64,000 nt of DNA, taken from positions 1-64,000 of the forward strand of contig DATHDZ010000341.1 of the NCBI GenBank assembly GCA_035318785.1, in the 5' to 3' direction. The notes below the pieces were generated by a model that did not search any database, was not told the DNA's origin, and saw only the letters and a program-made list of their open reading frames with translations. The DNA is from CAIYRG01 sp035318785 (GTDB lineage: Bacteria > Pseudomonadota > Alphaproteobacteria > Micropepsales > Micropepsaceae). Within the stretch, counting starts at the first letter, position 1. Every line of letters starts with the position of its first letter. This document shows, piece by piece, positions 1-7,537 of this stretch. Both the position numbers and the translations under genes were made by a program.

Positions 1-1376
1 GAGCCGTTTGCGGCCTTTTCCGCCGTTCCGGTTTTCCCGCCAACATCATAACCCGGCACATCGGCTTTGGTGCCCGTACCATCGGTCACCACGAGCCGCA
101 GCAGCTCACGCATGGTGCGGCTGGTCTCCTCGGAGATCACGCGCTCGCCGTTCTGGACCTCATCATGCTTAAGGAATGTCGGCCGGATGAGCGTGCCGCC
201 ATTGGCGACGGCCGCGGCGGCCGCGGCAAAGCCCAAGGGGTTAACGGAGATACCGTGGCCATACGCGATGGTCGCCGCTTCCACGTCTTCCCAATGACGG
301 GGGTAAAGCGGCGAAGCGACTTCCGGAAGCTCGGTCTTTAACGGTTCCAGAAGACCCAGCTTGCGCAGGAACGGCTTCTGCTTGATGGGGCCCGACCGCA
401 TCTCGATCTGCGCCGTGCCGATATTGGAGGATTGCGCGAACACCATGGCGGCAGAGAGCGTCGATCCCAACCGCTCGAAATCATGGATGAGATAATGGCC
501 GAGCTTCAAACCGTTCCCGATGGAGATGGGCTCGTCCAGGCGCACCGTCTTTTCTTCGACCGCCTGCGTGAAGGCGAAGATCTTGAAGATCGAGCCCAGC
601 TCATAGACGTCCTGCGTCATGCGGTTGCGGATGGAATCCCCGGGCTCTAACTTTCGCATATTGGGTTCGTAGTCGGGCATCGAGGCGAGCGCCAACACCT
701 CCCCAGTACGGACATTGAGGACAATGCCGCCGGCGGCCTTGGTGTGGAAGGCGCGCGCGGCCTCTTGGATTTCGCGCTCCAACACATATTGGACCCGCAT
801 GTCGAGCGAGAGCACGATCGGCGCGGCACCGCGCGGCCCGCGCACGCGGTCCTCAAGCCCAAGCTCCAGTCCCGAAACACCGTGATCGTCGGTATCCACC
901 TGCCCCACGGCGTGCGAGACGATGCGACCGCTGGGATAAAAGCGCTTATAGCCGTCCTCGAAATTGAGTCCCGGAAGACCGAGACGCATCACCGCGTCGC
1001 GGCGATCGGGGGTGAGACCGCGCTGCACCAGAATATAGCCGCGCTTCGGAGCGAAGACGGCCTTCAGATGGGCTTCGTCCGCGCCGGTCGCCTGGGCCAA
1101 ATTATGGGCCGCCTCATTGGTGTCCCACAGCGCAGCCGGCATGGCGTAAAGATCGCTGACCGGCAGATCGCGCGCGATCAGCACGCCATTGCGATCCACC
1201 AGATCGGCGCGCATCGGATGGACGACCGCCGCTGCGATGGCTGTTCGCGGCCCGGCGCCAAACACCATCACATCGACAAGACGCGCGGCCACGATGCTGA
1301 AAGCCGTGGCGCAGAAAATGGCGGCCAGAGCGATCCGGCTGCGCACAAGCGAGGGTGCTACCGGCCGCGGCTTCAT
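1..1376 (-). CDS. ftsI: Penicillin-binding protein FtsI (peptidoglycan transpeptidase), 3' end outside window
   Basis: This is the septal class B penicillin-binding protein, which crosslinks peptidoglycan at the division site from the periplasmic face of the inner membrane. The 458 residues visible start with a short basic segment and one N-terminal membrane helix (about residues 13-35), followed by the dimerisation region. The transpeptidase motifs are present: SxxK (GSIFK, near residue 264), SxN (S316-x-N318) and KTG (K448, in GGKTGTA) just before the window edge. The ATG lies 3 bases after the ftsL stop, consistent with one transcript from mraZ. The C-terminus is missing only because the window ends. 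The family assignment is secure; FtsI rather than a paralogue rests on the position after mraZ-rsmH-ftsL. Confidence 0.93.
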   Translation of the reverse strand, partial: MKPRPVAPSLVRSRIALAAIFCATAFSIVAARLVDVMVFGAGPRTAIAAAVVHPMRADLVDRNGVLIARDLPVSDLYAMPAALWDTNEAAHNLAQATGADEAHLKAVFAPKRGYILVQRGLTPDRRDAVMRLGLPGLNFEDGYKRFYPSGRIVSHAVGQVDTDDHGVSGLELGLEDRVRGPRGAAPIVLSLDMRVQYVLEREIQEAARAFHTKAAGGIVLNVRTGEVLALASMPDYEPNMRKLEPGDSIRNRMTQDVYELGSIFKIFAFTQAVEEKTVRLDEPISIGNGLKLGHYLIHDFERLGSTLSAAMVFAQSSNIGTAQIEMRSGPIKQKPFLRKLGLLEPLKTELPEVASPLYPRHWEDVEAATIAYGHGISVNPLGFAAAAAAVANGGTLIRPTFLKHDEVQNGERVISEETSRTMRELLRLVVTDGTGTKADVPGYDVGGKTGTAEKAANG

Positions 1377-1379
1377 AGG

Positions 1380-1808
1380 CTAGGTCCCCGTGTGGATGAG
1401 AGCAAAGGATTCGCCCGATGGCGCGGGCGGCAATTGCGGCGCGTCACCCGATGCTTGCGCCGGGAGTTGCGGCAGCGGTTGCGGCACGACCGCTTTGGCG
1501 TTGCGGATATCGCCTTCCGGCGCGAGCGGTGGATTCTTCTGCGGCAATTGGGTGAGCGAAGAGAGCAGTGCCGCGGGCTTGTCGGACAGGTCGAGATGGC
1601 GTCCCACCAGGGCTTGAATCCGTCCCGGCTGGGTAAGCCGCGCCCATTCCGCGCCAAGCACCGTCAGCGCATCGTTTTCCCGAACGATCGCCGCGCGCGT
1701 CGCTTTCAAATCCGCCGCGGCAACGCGGGCCTCCTCGGCGATGCGATAGAGCCCAAGGCAGACAAGGCCCGTCATGACGATGAAGGCAAGATTGAGCGTG
1801 CGGATCAT
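1380..1808 (-). CDS. ftsL: Cell division protein FtsL-like
   Basis: A 142-residue bitopic membrane protein in the position always held by ftsL, between rsmH and ftsI. It starts with a short basic cytoplasmic tip and one hydrophobic helix (about residues 6-24), followed by a heptad-like segment rich in Ala, Arg, Glu and Leu (about 25-70) that fits the FtsL coiled coil. The C-terminal third is rich in Pro and Gln and looks disordered. In known systems FtsL joins FtsB and FtsQ in the divisome and controls FtsI/FtsW activity. The sequence itself is poorly conserved, so the call rests mainly on topology and gene order. Its start overlaps the rsmH stop by 4 bases. Confidence 0.85.
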   Translation of the reverse strand: MIRTLNLAFIVMTGLVCLGLYRIAEEARVAAADLKATRAAIVRENDALTVLGAEWARLTQPGRIQALVGRHLDLSDKPAALLSSLTQLPQKNPPLAPEGDIRNAKAVVPQPLPQLPAQASGDAPQLPPAPSGESFALIHTGT

Positions 1809-2770
1809 GCGTGCTCTCCAGCAATGCGAGGCGGGGAATTCCAGGCGGGGGTTTCGGTGCGCTCAGCGCCGCGCAGCCGTGCGGAGCGCGCCCGAGGGTT
1901 GCCGCGCACTTCGTCGAGCTGCGGCGCTTGCGGATTCTTGCCGACCGGCGTGAAGGTCGGTGCGTGTTTGGGTGCTTGGGAGGGAACATGACGGGAGCCA
2001 TGGCCCACGCGTCCGGTTCGCTCGTTAAGGAAATGTTTGACGATGCGGTCTTCCAGCGAATGGAATGCGACCACGGCCAGGCGGCCTTTCGGATTGAGAA
2101 CGCGTTCGGAGGCTTCGAGCCCCGCCTCAAGCTCGCCGAGCTCGTCGTTCACCGCGATGCGCAAGGCCTGAAAGCTGCGCGTGGCGGGATGGATTTTCTG
2201 CGCGCCGCGTCCCAGCACGCTTTCGGCGATCTCGGCCAATTCGCGCGTGCGCGTGATCGGGCGTGCGGCGACGATGGAGCGGGCAAGAGCCTTGGCGCGC
2301 TTCTCCTCGCCATATTTGCGCAAAATATCGATGAGCGCGTCTTCGGAAAGCGTGTTGACAAGATCGGCCGCCGTCTTGCCCTGCGTGTCGTCCATGCGCA
2401 TGTCGAGCGGCCCGTCGGCGCTGAAGGAGAACCCGCGCTCCCCTTGGTCGAACTGGAACGACGACACGCCCAGATCGAGCGCGACCCCATCCGCTTTCGC
2501 GATGCCTTGCGCGTCGAGCAGCGCATCCATTTCCGAGAACCGTCCGTGAATCAGCGTCAGCCTGCCGTCAAATTTTTGCGCCAGGGTCCGGCCCCGTGCG
2601 ATCGCGGCGGCATCGCGATCGATGCCGAAGACCTTGCAGCGCGCCCGCGACAACAGCGCCTCGGAATAACCGCCGCCGCCGAAGGTGCCGTCGACATAGA
2701 TCGCATCGTCGCGCGGCTGGAGGATCGCCATGACCTCTTCGAGCATCACCGGCATGTGTGCGCCGCTCAT
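1805..2770 (-). CDS. rsmH: 16S rRNA (cytosine(1402)-N4)-methyltransferase RsmH (MraW)
   Basis: RsmH uses S-adenosylmethionine to methylate N4 of C1402 in the decoding centre of 16S rRNA. The 321-residue product has the usual length. Visible signatures are the N-terminal HMPVMLEEV, the SAM-binding loop VDGTFGGGGYSEALL (about residues 26-40), GIDRDAAAI following it, and the C-terminal FHSLEDRIVKHF block typical of the family. The gene overlaps mraZ (4 bases) and ftsL (4 bases), indicating translational coupling. The tail after about residue 290 is Pro/Arg rich and extends past the conserved core. Confidence 0.96.
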   Translation of the reverse strand: MSGAHMPVMLEEVMAILQPRDDAIYVDGTFGGGGYSEALLSRARCKVFGIDRDAAAIARGRTLAQKFDGRLTLIHGRFSEMDALLDAQGIAKADGVALDLGVSSFQFDQGERGFSFSADGPLDMRMDDTQGKTAADLVNTLSEDALIDILRKYGEEKRAKALARSIVAARPITRTRELAEIAESVLGRGAQKIHPATRSFQALRIAVNDELGELEAGLEASERVLNPKGRLAVVAFHSLEDRIVKHFLNERTGRVGHGSRHVPSQAPKHAPTFTPVGKNPQAPQLDEVRGNPRARSARLRGAERTETPAWNSPPRIAGEHA

Positions 2771-3213
2771 GACGCACCTCCGATGCGAGTCGCGCGCGCC
2801 CGCGCAATGCGTGCGAGCCGGACCGGCTCGAAGCGCTCCGGTTCCCAGATCTGGAATTTCTGGATCATCCCGACAAAGGTGACGCGGTCCTTGATCCCGG
2901 CATGGGCGATGAATTCTTCCGGGAGGCGCACCCGCCCTTCATCGTCGAAATTCAGAAGCTGGCTTTCGCCGACGACCGCCTGGGCTTGCGCGTCGTAATC
3001 CTCGCTGAACAGAGGATCGACCGCGCCCATACGCGCCTGAAAATCCGCGAGCAGCGTCTCGCCGAAGCCTTCCAGCGAGGGGCTGACGAAGGAGGGAAAG
3101 CAATAGAAACCGCGCAGGTTCTGCTGGGAGAGGATTTGGCGGAACGGCGCCGGCACACTGACGCGGCCCTTGGCATCGAGCTTGTTGACGGTGGTGGAAA
3201 CGAACGGTTGCAC
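2767..3213 (-). CDS. mraZ: Transcriptional regulator MraZ
   Basis: MraZ is an AbrB-like DNA-binding protein that controls the division and cell wall cluster. The core KLDAKGRVSVPAPFR near the N-terminus and the second half copy DDEGRVRLPEEF show the two-fold repeated MraZ fold. I chose the GTG at 3213 (148 residues), because the longer in-frame reading to 3303 would run through the operator and promoter and add 30 residues that do not belong to the family. The stop overlaps rsmH by 4 bases. Autoregulation is likely: four evenly spaced repeats of the kind MraZ binds lie 78-117 bases upstream. Confidence 0.94.
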   Translation of the reverse strand: MQPFVSTTVNKLDAKGRVSVPAPFRQILSQQNLRGFYCFPSFVSPSLEGFGETLLADFQARMGAVDPLFSEDYDAQAQAVVGESQLLNFDDEGRVRLPEEFIAHAGIKDRVTFVGMIQKFQIWEPERFEPVRLARIARARATRIGGAS

Positions 3214-3290
3214 GATAGGTGCTTTGCATCCCCTGACACCCATGCGACGCGAACGGCCCTCCCGGAAGACCGATCCGCCACGCGGCGACG

Positions 3291-3330
3291 CATGGGATGA
3301 CATGGGTTAGCATGGGAAAACATGGGTAGT
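3291..3330. promoter_or_regulatory. MraZ operator: four direct repeats with 10-bp period
   Basis: Four copies of CATGGG start at 3291, 3301, 3311 and 3321, exactly one helical turn apart. Experimentally studied MraZ operators contain TGGG-type repeats separated by about 5 bases, giving the same 10-bp period, usually in three copies. The array is directly upstream of mraZ and coincides with its predicted promoter, so binding would block RNA polymerase. Confidence 0.88.
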
Positions 3331-3333
3331 CAA
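3305..3333 (-). promoter_or_regulatory. Predicted mraZ operon promoter
   Basis: On the minus strand TTGACT (3333-3328) is followed after 17 bases by CTAACC (3310-3305). This gives a start of transcription near 3298 and an untranslated leader of about 85 bases before the GTG of mraZ. The -10 element is a weak match; the main support is its fit with the MraZ repeats, which cover both elements. Confidence 0.5.
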
Positions 3334-3528
3334 CGAAAAGATCAAAGAAATTATGGACTTGGAGGTGCTCACTACATTTGGATTCGTCTTAACCTCCGAA
3401 CACTAATTTCCTAGAACGAAACGTCAACGGGGCAATAATACAGTAACCAGGGTAAACGAAACCCTAATCGTATCGTTCTATATTTGTTCTGTCCTGTACC
3501 GTTCGGCTCGCCAATGGCATGTTTGCGA

Positions 3529-4005
3529 ATGGCCCCGCCCCGCACAACGCCCGCTTGGTATCTGAAGATTCCGCCGCCGATTTGGATGTTCGCGTTGCTG
3601 CTTGTCGCCTATGCGACGCAGCGCAGTTTTGCTTGGGCGCAAATCGTCTATTTCCGCTCGCTGCCGCTGGCGACGGTGTTGGCCGTCGCGGGAATTTCTC
3701 TTGCGGCTTGGGGCCGATCCGCTTTTGCGGCCGCGGGAACGGAGATCATACCGACATCGCCAAGCAACAAGACTCTCGTGACCGGGGGCCCGTTCCGCTT
3801 CACGCGCAACCCGATGTATTCGGGACTCGTCTTGGCGAGTCTCGGCGTCGCACTCTATCCGGGAACGCTGCCGTTCTTCGCCGTGCCGATCGTGGTGTTC
3901 CTGCTCTGCAACCTCGTCTTCATTCCGTTCGAGGAAGCGAAGATGCAGCGCCAGTTCAACGATCAGTATACGGATTATCTGCACCGCGTGCGGCGGTGGA
4001 TATAG
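3529..4005 (+). CDS. Isoprenylcysteine carboxyl methyltransferase / phospholipid methyltransferase-like membrane protein
   Basis: A small integral membrane protein of about 158 residues with four hydrophobic segments. The C-terminal half carries the family signature: GPFRFTRNPMYSG, then a long hydrophobic stretch, then FEEAKMQRQF and Y-x2-Y-x2-RVRRWI at the end. These residues form the SAM-binding and catalytic region in the ICMT/PEMT superfamily. Bacterial members methylate small lipids or unknown substrates, so the substrate cannot be given. No clear ribosome binding site marks the start; upstream in-frame starts at 3484 (TTG) and 3514 (ATG) are possible. The stop codon touches the 3' end of rnpB on the other strand. 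Confidence 0.82.
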   Translation: MAPPRTTPAWYLKIPPPIWMFALLLVAYATQRSFAWAQIVYFRSLPLATVLAVAGISLAAWGRSAFAAAGTEIIPTSPSNKTLVTGGPFRFTRNPMYSGLVLASLGVALYPGTLPFFAVPIVVFLLCNLVFIPFEEAKMQRQFNDQYTDYLHRVRRWI

Positions 4006-4389
4006 CGTCAGATGGCCTGTAAGCCGGGTTCTGTTCCCCACCTTCGCCGAGGCTAGGGTGAGGAGATGACCATTCCTCTGGGACGTTCGTCGCCGAACGC
4101 CTCACGCGACCTACCCGGACGGCAGCGCGGAAACGCGCAAAATACCGTCCCTATTTGGTCTTGCTCCCGGTGGGGCTTGCCATGCCGGTTTCGTTGCCGA
4201 ACCCGCGGTGCGCTCTTACCGCACCATTTCACCCTTGCCTGGCCTTGCGGCCGTTGGCGGTTTGATTTCTGTGGCGCTATCCCTGGAGTCGCCTCCGCCG
4301 GACGTTATCCGGCACCGTATTTCCGTGGAGCCCGGACTTTCCTCCAGCCCTTCTTGCGAAGGACCAGCGGCCATCCGGCCATCTGACGC
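4005..4389 (-). ncRNA. rnpB: RNase P RNA (rnpB), bacterial type A
   Basis: The catalytic RNA of RNase P, which trims the 5' leader of pre-tRNAs. On the minus strand the 5' part contains GGAGGAAAGTCCGGGCTCC (near 4346-4327), the conserved 5' half of helix P4. The 3' part contains ACAGAACCCGGCTTA (near 4033-4019), the pairing half. The ends form a perfect 13-bp P1 helix: 4389-4377 pairs with 4017-4005. The length of about 385 nt is normal. The 3' end meets the stop codon of the convergent methyltransferase-like gene. Confidence 0.95.
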
Positions 4390-4434
4390 ATTTAGAACTT
4401 GTCATCCCGGGCAGCGCCGCGCAAGCGGCAGCCC

Positions 4435-5136
4435 TCAGCCCTGGAAATCGATCTCGTGCAGCAGCGCGGCGAGGATCGCTTCGCATTCCTTGTCCGCGAC
4501 GCCGTCGATGCGCGATGGGCGGTAATGGCGCTGAAAGGCCTCCGTCACGGTTTCGGTCGGCACATCCATGTCGGGCTTGAGGCCGTAACCGAAGGCGCGC
4601 AAACCATCCGCGAAGCCGACCGGCAGGCGATGCTTGCGCGTCTGCGGCCAAAGGCCGATGCCGGCCAGCGCAAGCTCGCCCCAGGGAAACAGCTCGCCCG
4701 GATCCTGCTTGCGCGCCGGCGCGACGTCGGAATGGCCGAGCACGCGTTCGGGCGGAATCGGATGGCGCGAAAAAATATCCTGCGACAGCCGCATCACCGC
4801 TTCGATCTGGACATCGGGGAAGGAGCGATAGCCGAATTCGTGTCCCGGATTGACGATCTCGATCCCGATCGAGCGCGCATTGATGTCGCGCGCACCCGCC
4901 CAATAGGAAACGCCCGCGTGCCAGGCGCGACACTCCTCCGGCACATGGGAGAAGATCGTGCCGTCTTCATCCACCGTGTAATGCGCGCTCACCTTCGCGT
5001 CGGGATCGCACAGCCGCGCCACCGCCGCCGCGCCGGTTTCCATGCCCGTATAGTGGAGCAGCAGGATGTCGACCGGCGTGGCCGGGGGCCGCGCATCGAA
5101 ATTGGGCGAAGGCGCTGCGACGGCCCGCCGGATCAT
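4435..5136 (-). CDS. N-acetylmuramoyl-L-alanine amidase, AmpD/Amidase_2 family
   Basis: A 233-residue zinc amidase that would cleave the bond between N-acetylmuramic acid and L-alanine in peptidoglycan or its fragments. The Amidase_2 fold spans about residues 10-155, with expected zinc ligands H28 (LLHYTG), H135 (GHSDVAP) and D145, plus catalytic E93 and K143 in RKQDPG. The C-terminal part (about 165-233) resembles a peptidoglycan-binding domain of three helices. No signal peptide is seen, which favours a cytoplasmic AmpD-like recycling role, although leaderless annotation cannot exclude export. The ATG overlaps the stop of the upstream ribbon-helix-helix gene by 1 base, so the three genes from 5793 form an operon. 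Confidence 0.9.
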   Translation of the reverse strand: MIRRAVAAPSPNFDARPPATPVDILLLHYTGMETGAAAVARLCDPDAKVSAHYTVDEDGTIFSHVPEECRAWHAGVSYWAGARDINARSIGIEIVNPGHEFGYRSFPDVQIEAVMRLSQDIFSRHPIPPERVLGHSDVAPARKQDPGELFPWGELALAGIGLWPQTRKHRLPVGFADGLRAFGYGLKPDMDVPTETVTEAFQRHYRPSRIDGVADKECEAILAALLHEIDFQG

Positions 5137-5402
5137 CAGACAAAGATCTTGTAGGCCAAGGTTTCGCCGCTGGCCCGCTTCAGCGCGAATTCCGATCCCT
5201 TCTCATGCTCATCGACCAAAGCCTCGAACAGACGCAGCGCGCTGCGGATCACTTCGGCGTAGGACGCGGCCTCGGTGCGTTCCTTTAGACGCTGTAGGCG
5301 CTCCATGGCCTGGGGCGGCATTTCGAGCTGCACGCGCGTCGTGCTGCGATCGCCGTTCTGCATCTCGCGAACGAGCTCGCGCCGGCGGTGATGACCGTGC
5401 AT
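5136..5402 (-). CDS. Ribbon-helix-helix type small protein
   Basis: An 88-residue protein. Residues about 20-60 (TTRVQLEMPPQAMERLQRL, then a helix and SYAEVIRSALRLFE) have the pattern of a ribbon-helix-helix DNA-binding domain, as in CopG/ParD-type regulators: a short beta strand followed by two helices. The basic N-terminus (HGHHRRRELVRE) is unusual. It sits between a membrane protein gene and an AmpD-type amidase in one transcript, with no toxin beside it, so it is more likely a local regulator than an antitoxin. The target is unknown. Confidence 0.65.
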   Translation of the reverse strand: MHGHHRRRELVREMQNGDRSTTRVQLEMPPQAMERLQRLKERTEAASYAEVIRSALRLFEALVDEHEKGSEFALKRASGETLAYKIFV

Positions 5403-5403
5403 C

Positions 5404-5793
5404 TCAGACCTCCTCGCGGTGGTCGCCGCGATGTTCGTGATGGTGCCAATGCCGCCGCATGCCGTAGCAACCGTGGCGCCGCCTCAGGACGGCGAACAAG
5501 AGCAAGACCAGCAGAATGGGGAAGAACGGAAAGAAGAAATGATGCGGGTACGGATGAAACGCGTAAGGCGCGTAGGGACCGGCGTAAAAATTGTGGGGCC
5601 GGAACAGCCAGACGATTCCCGAGACGATCAGCGCGAGCAGCGCCACGCGGGTCAGAAGATGCAGGCCCCAGTGCCAGCGCCAATGACGCCGTCGTCTCCT
5701 GCGCTCTTCCTCGTCCTCGGGCGGTGGGGGATTGGGGGGAGCGGCCTCATCGACGGGAAACTCCTCGCCGACGCCAATGCCGAATTTGGCCAT
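5404..5793 (-). CDS. Hypothetical small membrane protein with His-rich tail
   Basis: 129 residues of no family I recognise. The N-terminal 35 residues are acidic and proline rich, followed by a run of arginines (about 31-37), then a hydrophobic helix (about 47-63), an aromatic Tyr/Phe/His/Pro segment, a second hydrophobic helix (about 88-102), and a basic His-rich tail. Two membrane passes with both ends inside is the simplest topology. It has a good ribosome binding site (GAGGA before the ATG) and is first in the operon with the ribbon-helix-helix gene and the amidase. Confidence 0.65.
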   Translation of the reverse strand: MAKFGIGVGEEFPVDEAAPPNPPPPEDEEERRRRRRHWRWHWGLHLLTRVALLALIVSGIVWLFRPHNFYAGPYAPYAFHPYPHHFFFPFFPILLVLLLFAVLRRRHGCYGMRRHWHHHEHRGDHREEV

Positions 5794-5822
5794 GTGTCGT
5801 CCTCAGATTGAACTCACAGCCC

Positions 5823-5851
5823 TATATCATCACATAATCATCAAATGTCAA
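5823..5851 (-). promoter_or_regulatory. Predicted promoter of the 5793-4435 operon
   Basis: Minus strand TTGACA (5851-5846), 17-base spacer, GATATA (5828-5823): a near-consensus housekeeping promoter about 30 bases before the first start codon of the three-gene operon. The local sequence is AT rich compared with the surroundings. Confidence 0.6.
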
Positions 5852-6005
5852 TCATCATTGGTATGACACAAACTGAATCATCCAAGGGCGGACGCGCCGT
5901 CACTGCCCGCGCTTCTCTTGTGTGAGGTGTGGAAGATTTGCAGAGCAGATGGGAAAGCAGCGACGTCTGGTTTCGGAAGGCGCGGCCAGAATTGTTGATT
6001 GGCTG

Positions 6006-6503
6006 CTAGGTCACGAACGTCTCATTGAGGCGATCCCCAAGCGCGTTCGCCCGGTCAAAGAGGGTTTGGGCCCGGATAGTGGCGAGACGTAGGTTTTTGA
6101 TGCTCACCTGGACGGTATGTACATAATGGAAATTGTCGCTGTCATTGGTTTCGAGCAGGACAAAAGTGTACTCCCCGTTTTCCGGGTGAAAATTCGCAAG
6201 CGATCCATGCGCAACATCATTGCGCATGGGGACTAGTTGTTTAGCCATATCAATTATTGCATCCATTTCCGGCTGATGTGTTTTTAGCTCGATAATTCGC
6301 TTGAAGCAGAGACGCAAGAAACGCATCCTTCGTTTAAATGCGACTGGTAGTTTAGTTTCCAGATGTTTGCCGCCAGCACCCTGAAAAACGACGGCCAGAA
6401 TGTGAGTGATGGCTGATTCCGCGAGCCCCCAGTTGATGACGAGTTCGCCAACGGCGGTGTACAAGGGCGGGAAGGCGTCAAGCGGGATTTCATGATCGAC
6501 CAT
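6006..6503 (-). CDS. Hypothetical protein with HEPN-like RNxxxH motif
   Basis: 165 residues, mostly predicted helical. The segment VPMRNDVAHGS (R94, N95, H99) matches the RNxxxH signature of HEPN domains, where Arg and His form a metal-independent RNase active site or a nucleotide-binding pocket. HEPN proteins often act in toxin-antitoxin, abortive infection and other conflict systems, but some are non-catalytic. I chose the ATG at 6503, preceded by GGAG at a spacing of 9; an upstream TTG at 6509 is less likely. The region has visibly lower GC than its neighbours and holds a second protein with a similar motif (6762-7286). The molecular role is not known. Confidence 0.6.
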   Translation of the reverse strand: MVDHEIPLDAFPPLYTAVGELVINWGLAESAITHILAVVFQGAGGKHLETKLPVAFKRRMRFLRLCFKRIIELKTHQPEMDAIIDMAKQLVPMRNDVAHGSLANFHPENGEYTFVLLETNDSDNFHYVHTVQVSIKNLRLATIRAQTLFDRANALGDRLNETFVT

Positions 6504-6639
6504 GGCCAAAGCTCCAAAGAACGACGATCAAAAACGCGAGGATGAAAACTTGCGCCGGATGCTGAACACGCCGCCGACGCCGCATAAGCCGAAGGGTAAC
6601 CGAGTCGACCACGTGTCAGCGTCTTCGACCACATCGTAG
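6502..6639 (+). CDS. Possible small basic hypothetical protein (45 residues)
   Basis: A short reading frame starting MAKAPKNDDQKRED and containing RRMLNTPPTPHKPKG. The charged start followed by a TPPxPHKPKG motif resembles small uncharacterised proteins common in alphaproteobacteria, as far as I recall. Its ATG lies in the same CATG that starts the divergent HEPN-like gene, so the two starts overlap by 2 bases. The ribosome binding site is weak. It may be real, or a remnant of a transferred gene. Confidence 0.4.
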   Translation: MAKAPKNDDQKREDENLRRMLNTPPTPHKPKGNRVDHVSASSTTS

Positions 6640-6761
6640 AGGCGGACGACGGAGGCAATAGATTTGGCCAGTGGCACGGCCGACCGAAGACGTACAGGGT
6701 GCACGAACCCAAAAAGAAATAGGCGAAGGCCTAAAATCTAATTCGCATTCACTTCCTTTAG

Positions 6762-7286
6762 CTACCAGTGAGGCTTATTTGCTTCTTGTGCGAGTTTCGG
6801 GGCGATACTTCGGACCTCGTCTACAATTTTCCGGAGATTAAATTCTTGTCCCCAAAATGTGATGTCTGTCGTGTCGGGATCAAACAGTCGAAATTGGTCA
6901 ATTTCCTCAAGGCCGCCGAACATGCCTTTCTTCGGACCGATGTTCAGATCGACATGGTTATGTCCCTTTGATTTCTGCCACCATTCATCGATCCGCTCAT
7001 CGACGTGTTCGAAATTATTTCGCATCCCTACGTGCCTGAGCGGCGAATCGTCGCTAATTCCGATGCTGTCGCGCAACGGCTTACGTGCCCCGGCGAACTT
7101 TCCGCCTGGCCCCCATAGAGCCTTGGAAATATTTGCGCCCGCGTTTAGTAAATTCTGAAGCCCATAGAACGTGCGGTAGACATTCTGCCCTCGTAGGCCC
7201 TGGTCAACCTCTTCGGCAGCTAACAATAGAAACCTGCATTCCAGGTCGACTTGTCTCTGAAAGACGCGCAAAAGCATGAGATCCAT
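6762..7286 (-). CDS. Hypothetical protein with second HEPN-like motif
   Basis: 174 residues, helical in the first 110. The segment LRHVGMRNNFEHVDERIDEWW has R89, N90 and H94, again an RNxxxH arrangement of the HEPN type, followed by an acidic/aromatic DERIDEWW. The C-terminal half (DLNIGPKKG, FDPDTTDITFWGQ) looks like beta strands. I chose the ATG at 7286, which has GAGGA at a spacing of 7, rather than the longer frame to 7361, which would overlap the upstream gene. It lies 10 bases after a small membrane protein gene and probably shares its transcript. Function unknown; RNase, toxin or scaffold roles are all possible. Confidence 0.6.
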   Translation of the reverse strand: MDLMLLRVFQRQVDLECRFLLLAAEEVDQGLRGQNVYRTFYGLQNLLNAGANISKALWGPGGKFAGARKPLRDSIGISDDSPLRHVGMRNNFEHVDERIDEWWQKSKGHNHVDLNIGPKKGMFGGLEEIDQFRLFDPDTTDITFWGQEFNLRKIVDEVRSIAPKLAQEANKPHW

Positions 7287-7296
7287 AGTAGCGTCC

Positions 7297-7470
7297 TCAG
7301 TGCCGCGCTTTCGGGACGAAGGCCAAGACCACGAGCGGCAGAGGTCCGAGAAAAACGGCAAGCCACATCCACAACTTCACCGAGCAACCTCGGCGCTTGG
7401 CCATCTGACCGGCAAGAGGGATGCACAACAGAAGCCCGGCGAGGATAAGGGCAATCTCTATCGCAGACAT
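7297..7470 (-). CDS. Small two-helix membrane protein (57 residues)
   Basis: Starts MSAIEIALILAGLLLC, with AGGAG 6 bases before the ATG. Two hydrophobic helices (about 3-18 and 31-50) are separated by a basic loop (KRRGCS), so both ends should face the periplasm or both the cytoplasm. This matches the general design of phospholipase D-nuclease N-terminal-like small membrane proteins, but I cannot assign a family. Its stop is 10 bases before the HEPN-like gene, suggesting co-expression. Confidence 0.55.
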   Translation of the reverse strand: MSAIEIALILAGLLLCIPLAGQMAKRRGCSVKLWMWLAVFLGPLPLVVLAFVPKARH

Positions 7471-7537
7471 GCGATGCTCCTGTCGCGCTCGATCACCGCG
7501 GTCAACCATAGCACGGGCGCGACCAACACGGGCGATT

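Noticed and set aside
3214..3303. Upstream extension of mraZ to 178 residues
   Set aside because: It would run over the operator and transcription start.
4066..4386. 106-codon plus-strand frame and others across 4.0-4.4 kb
   Set aside because: They lie over RNase P RNA.
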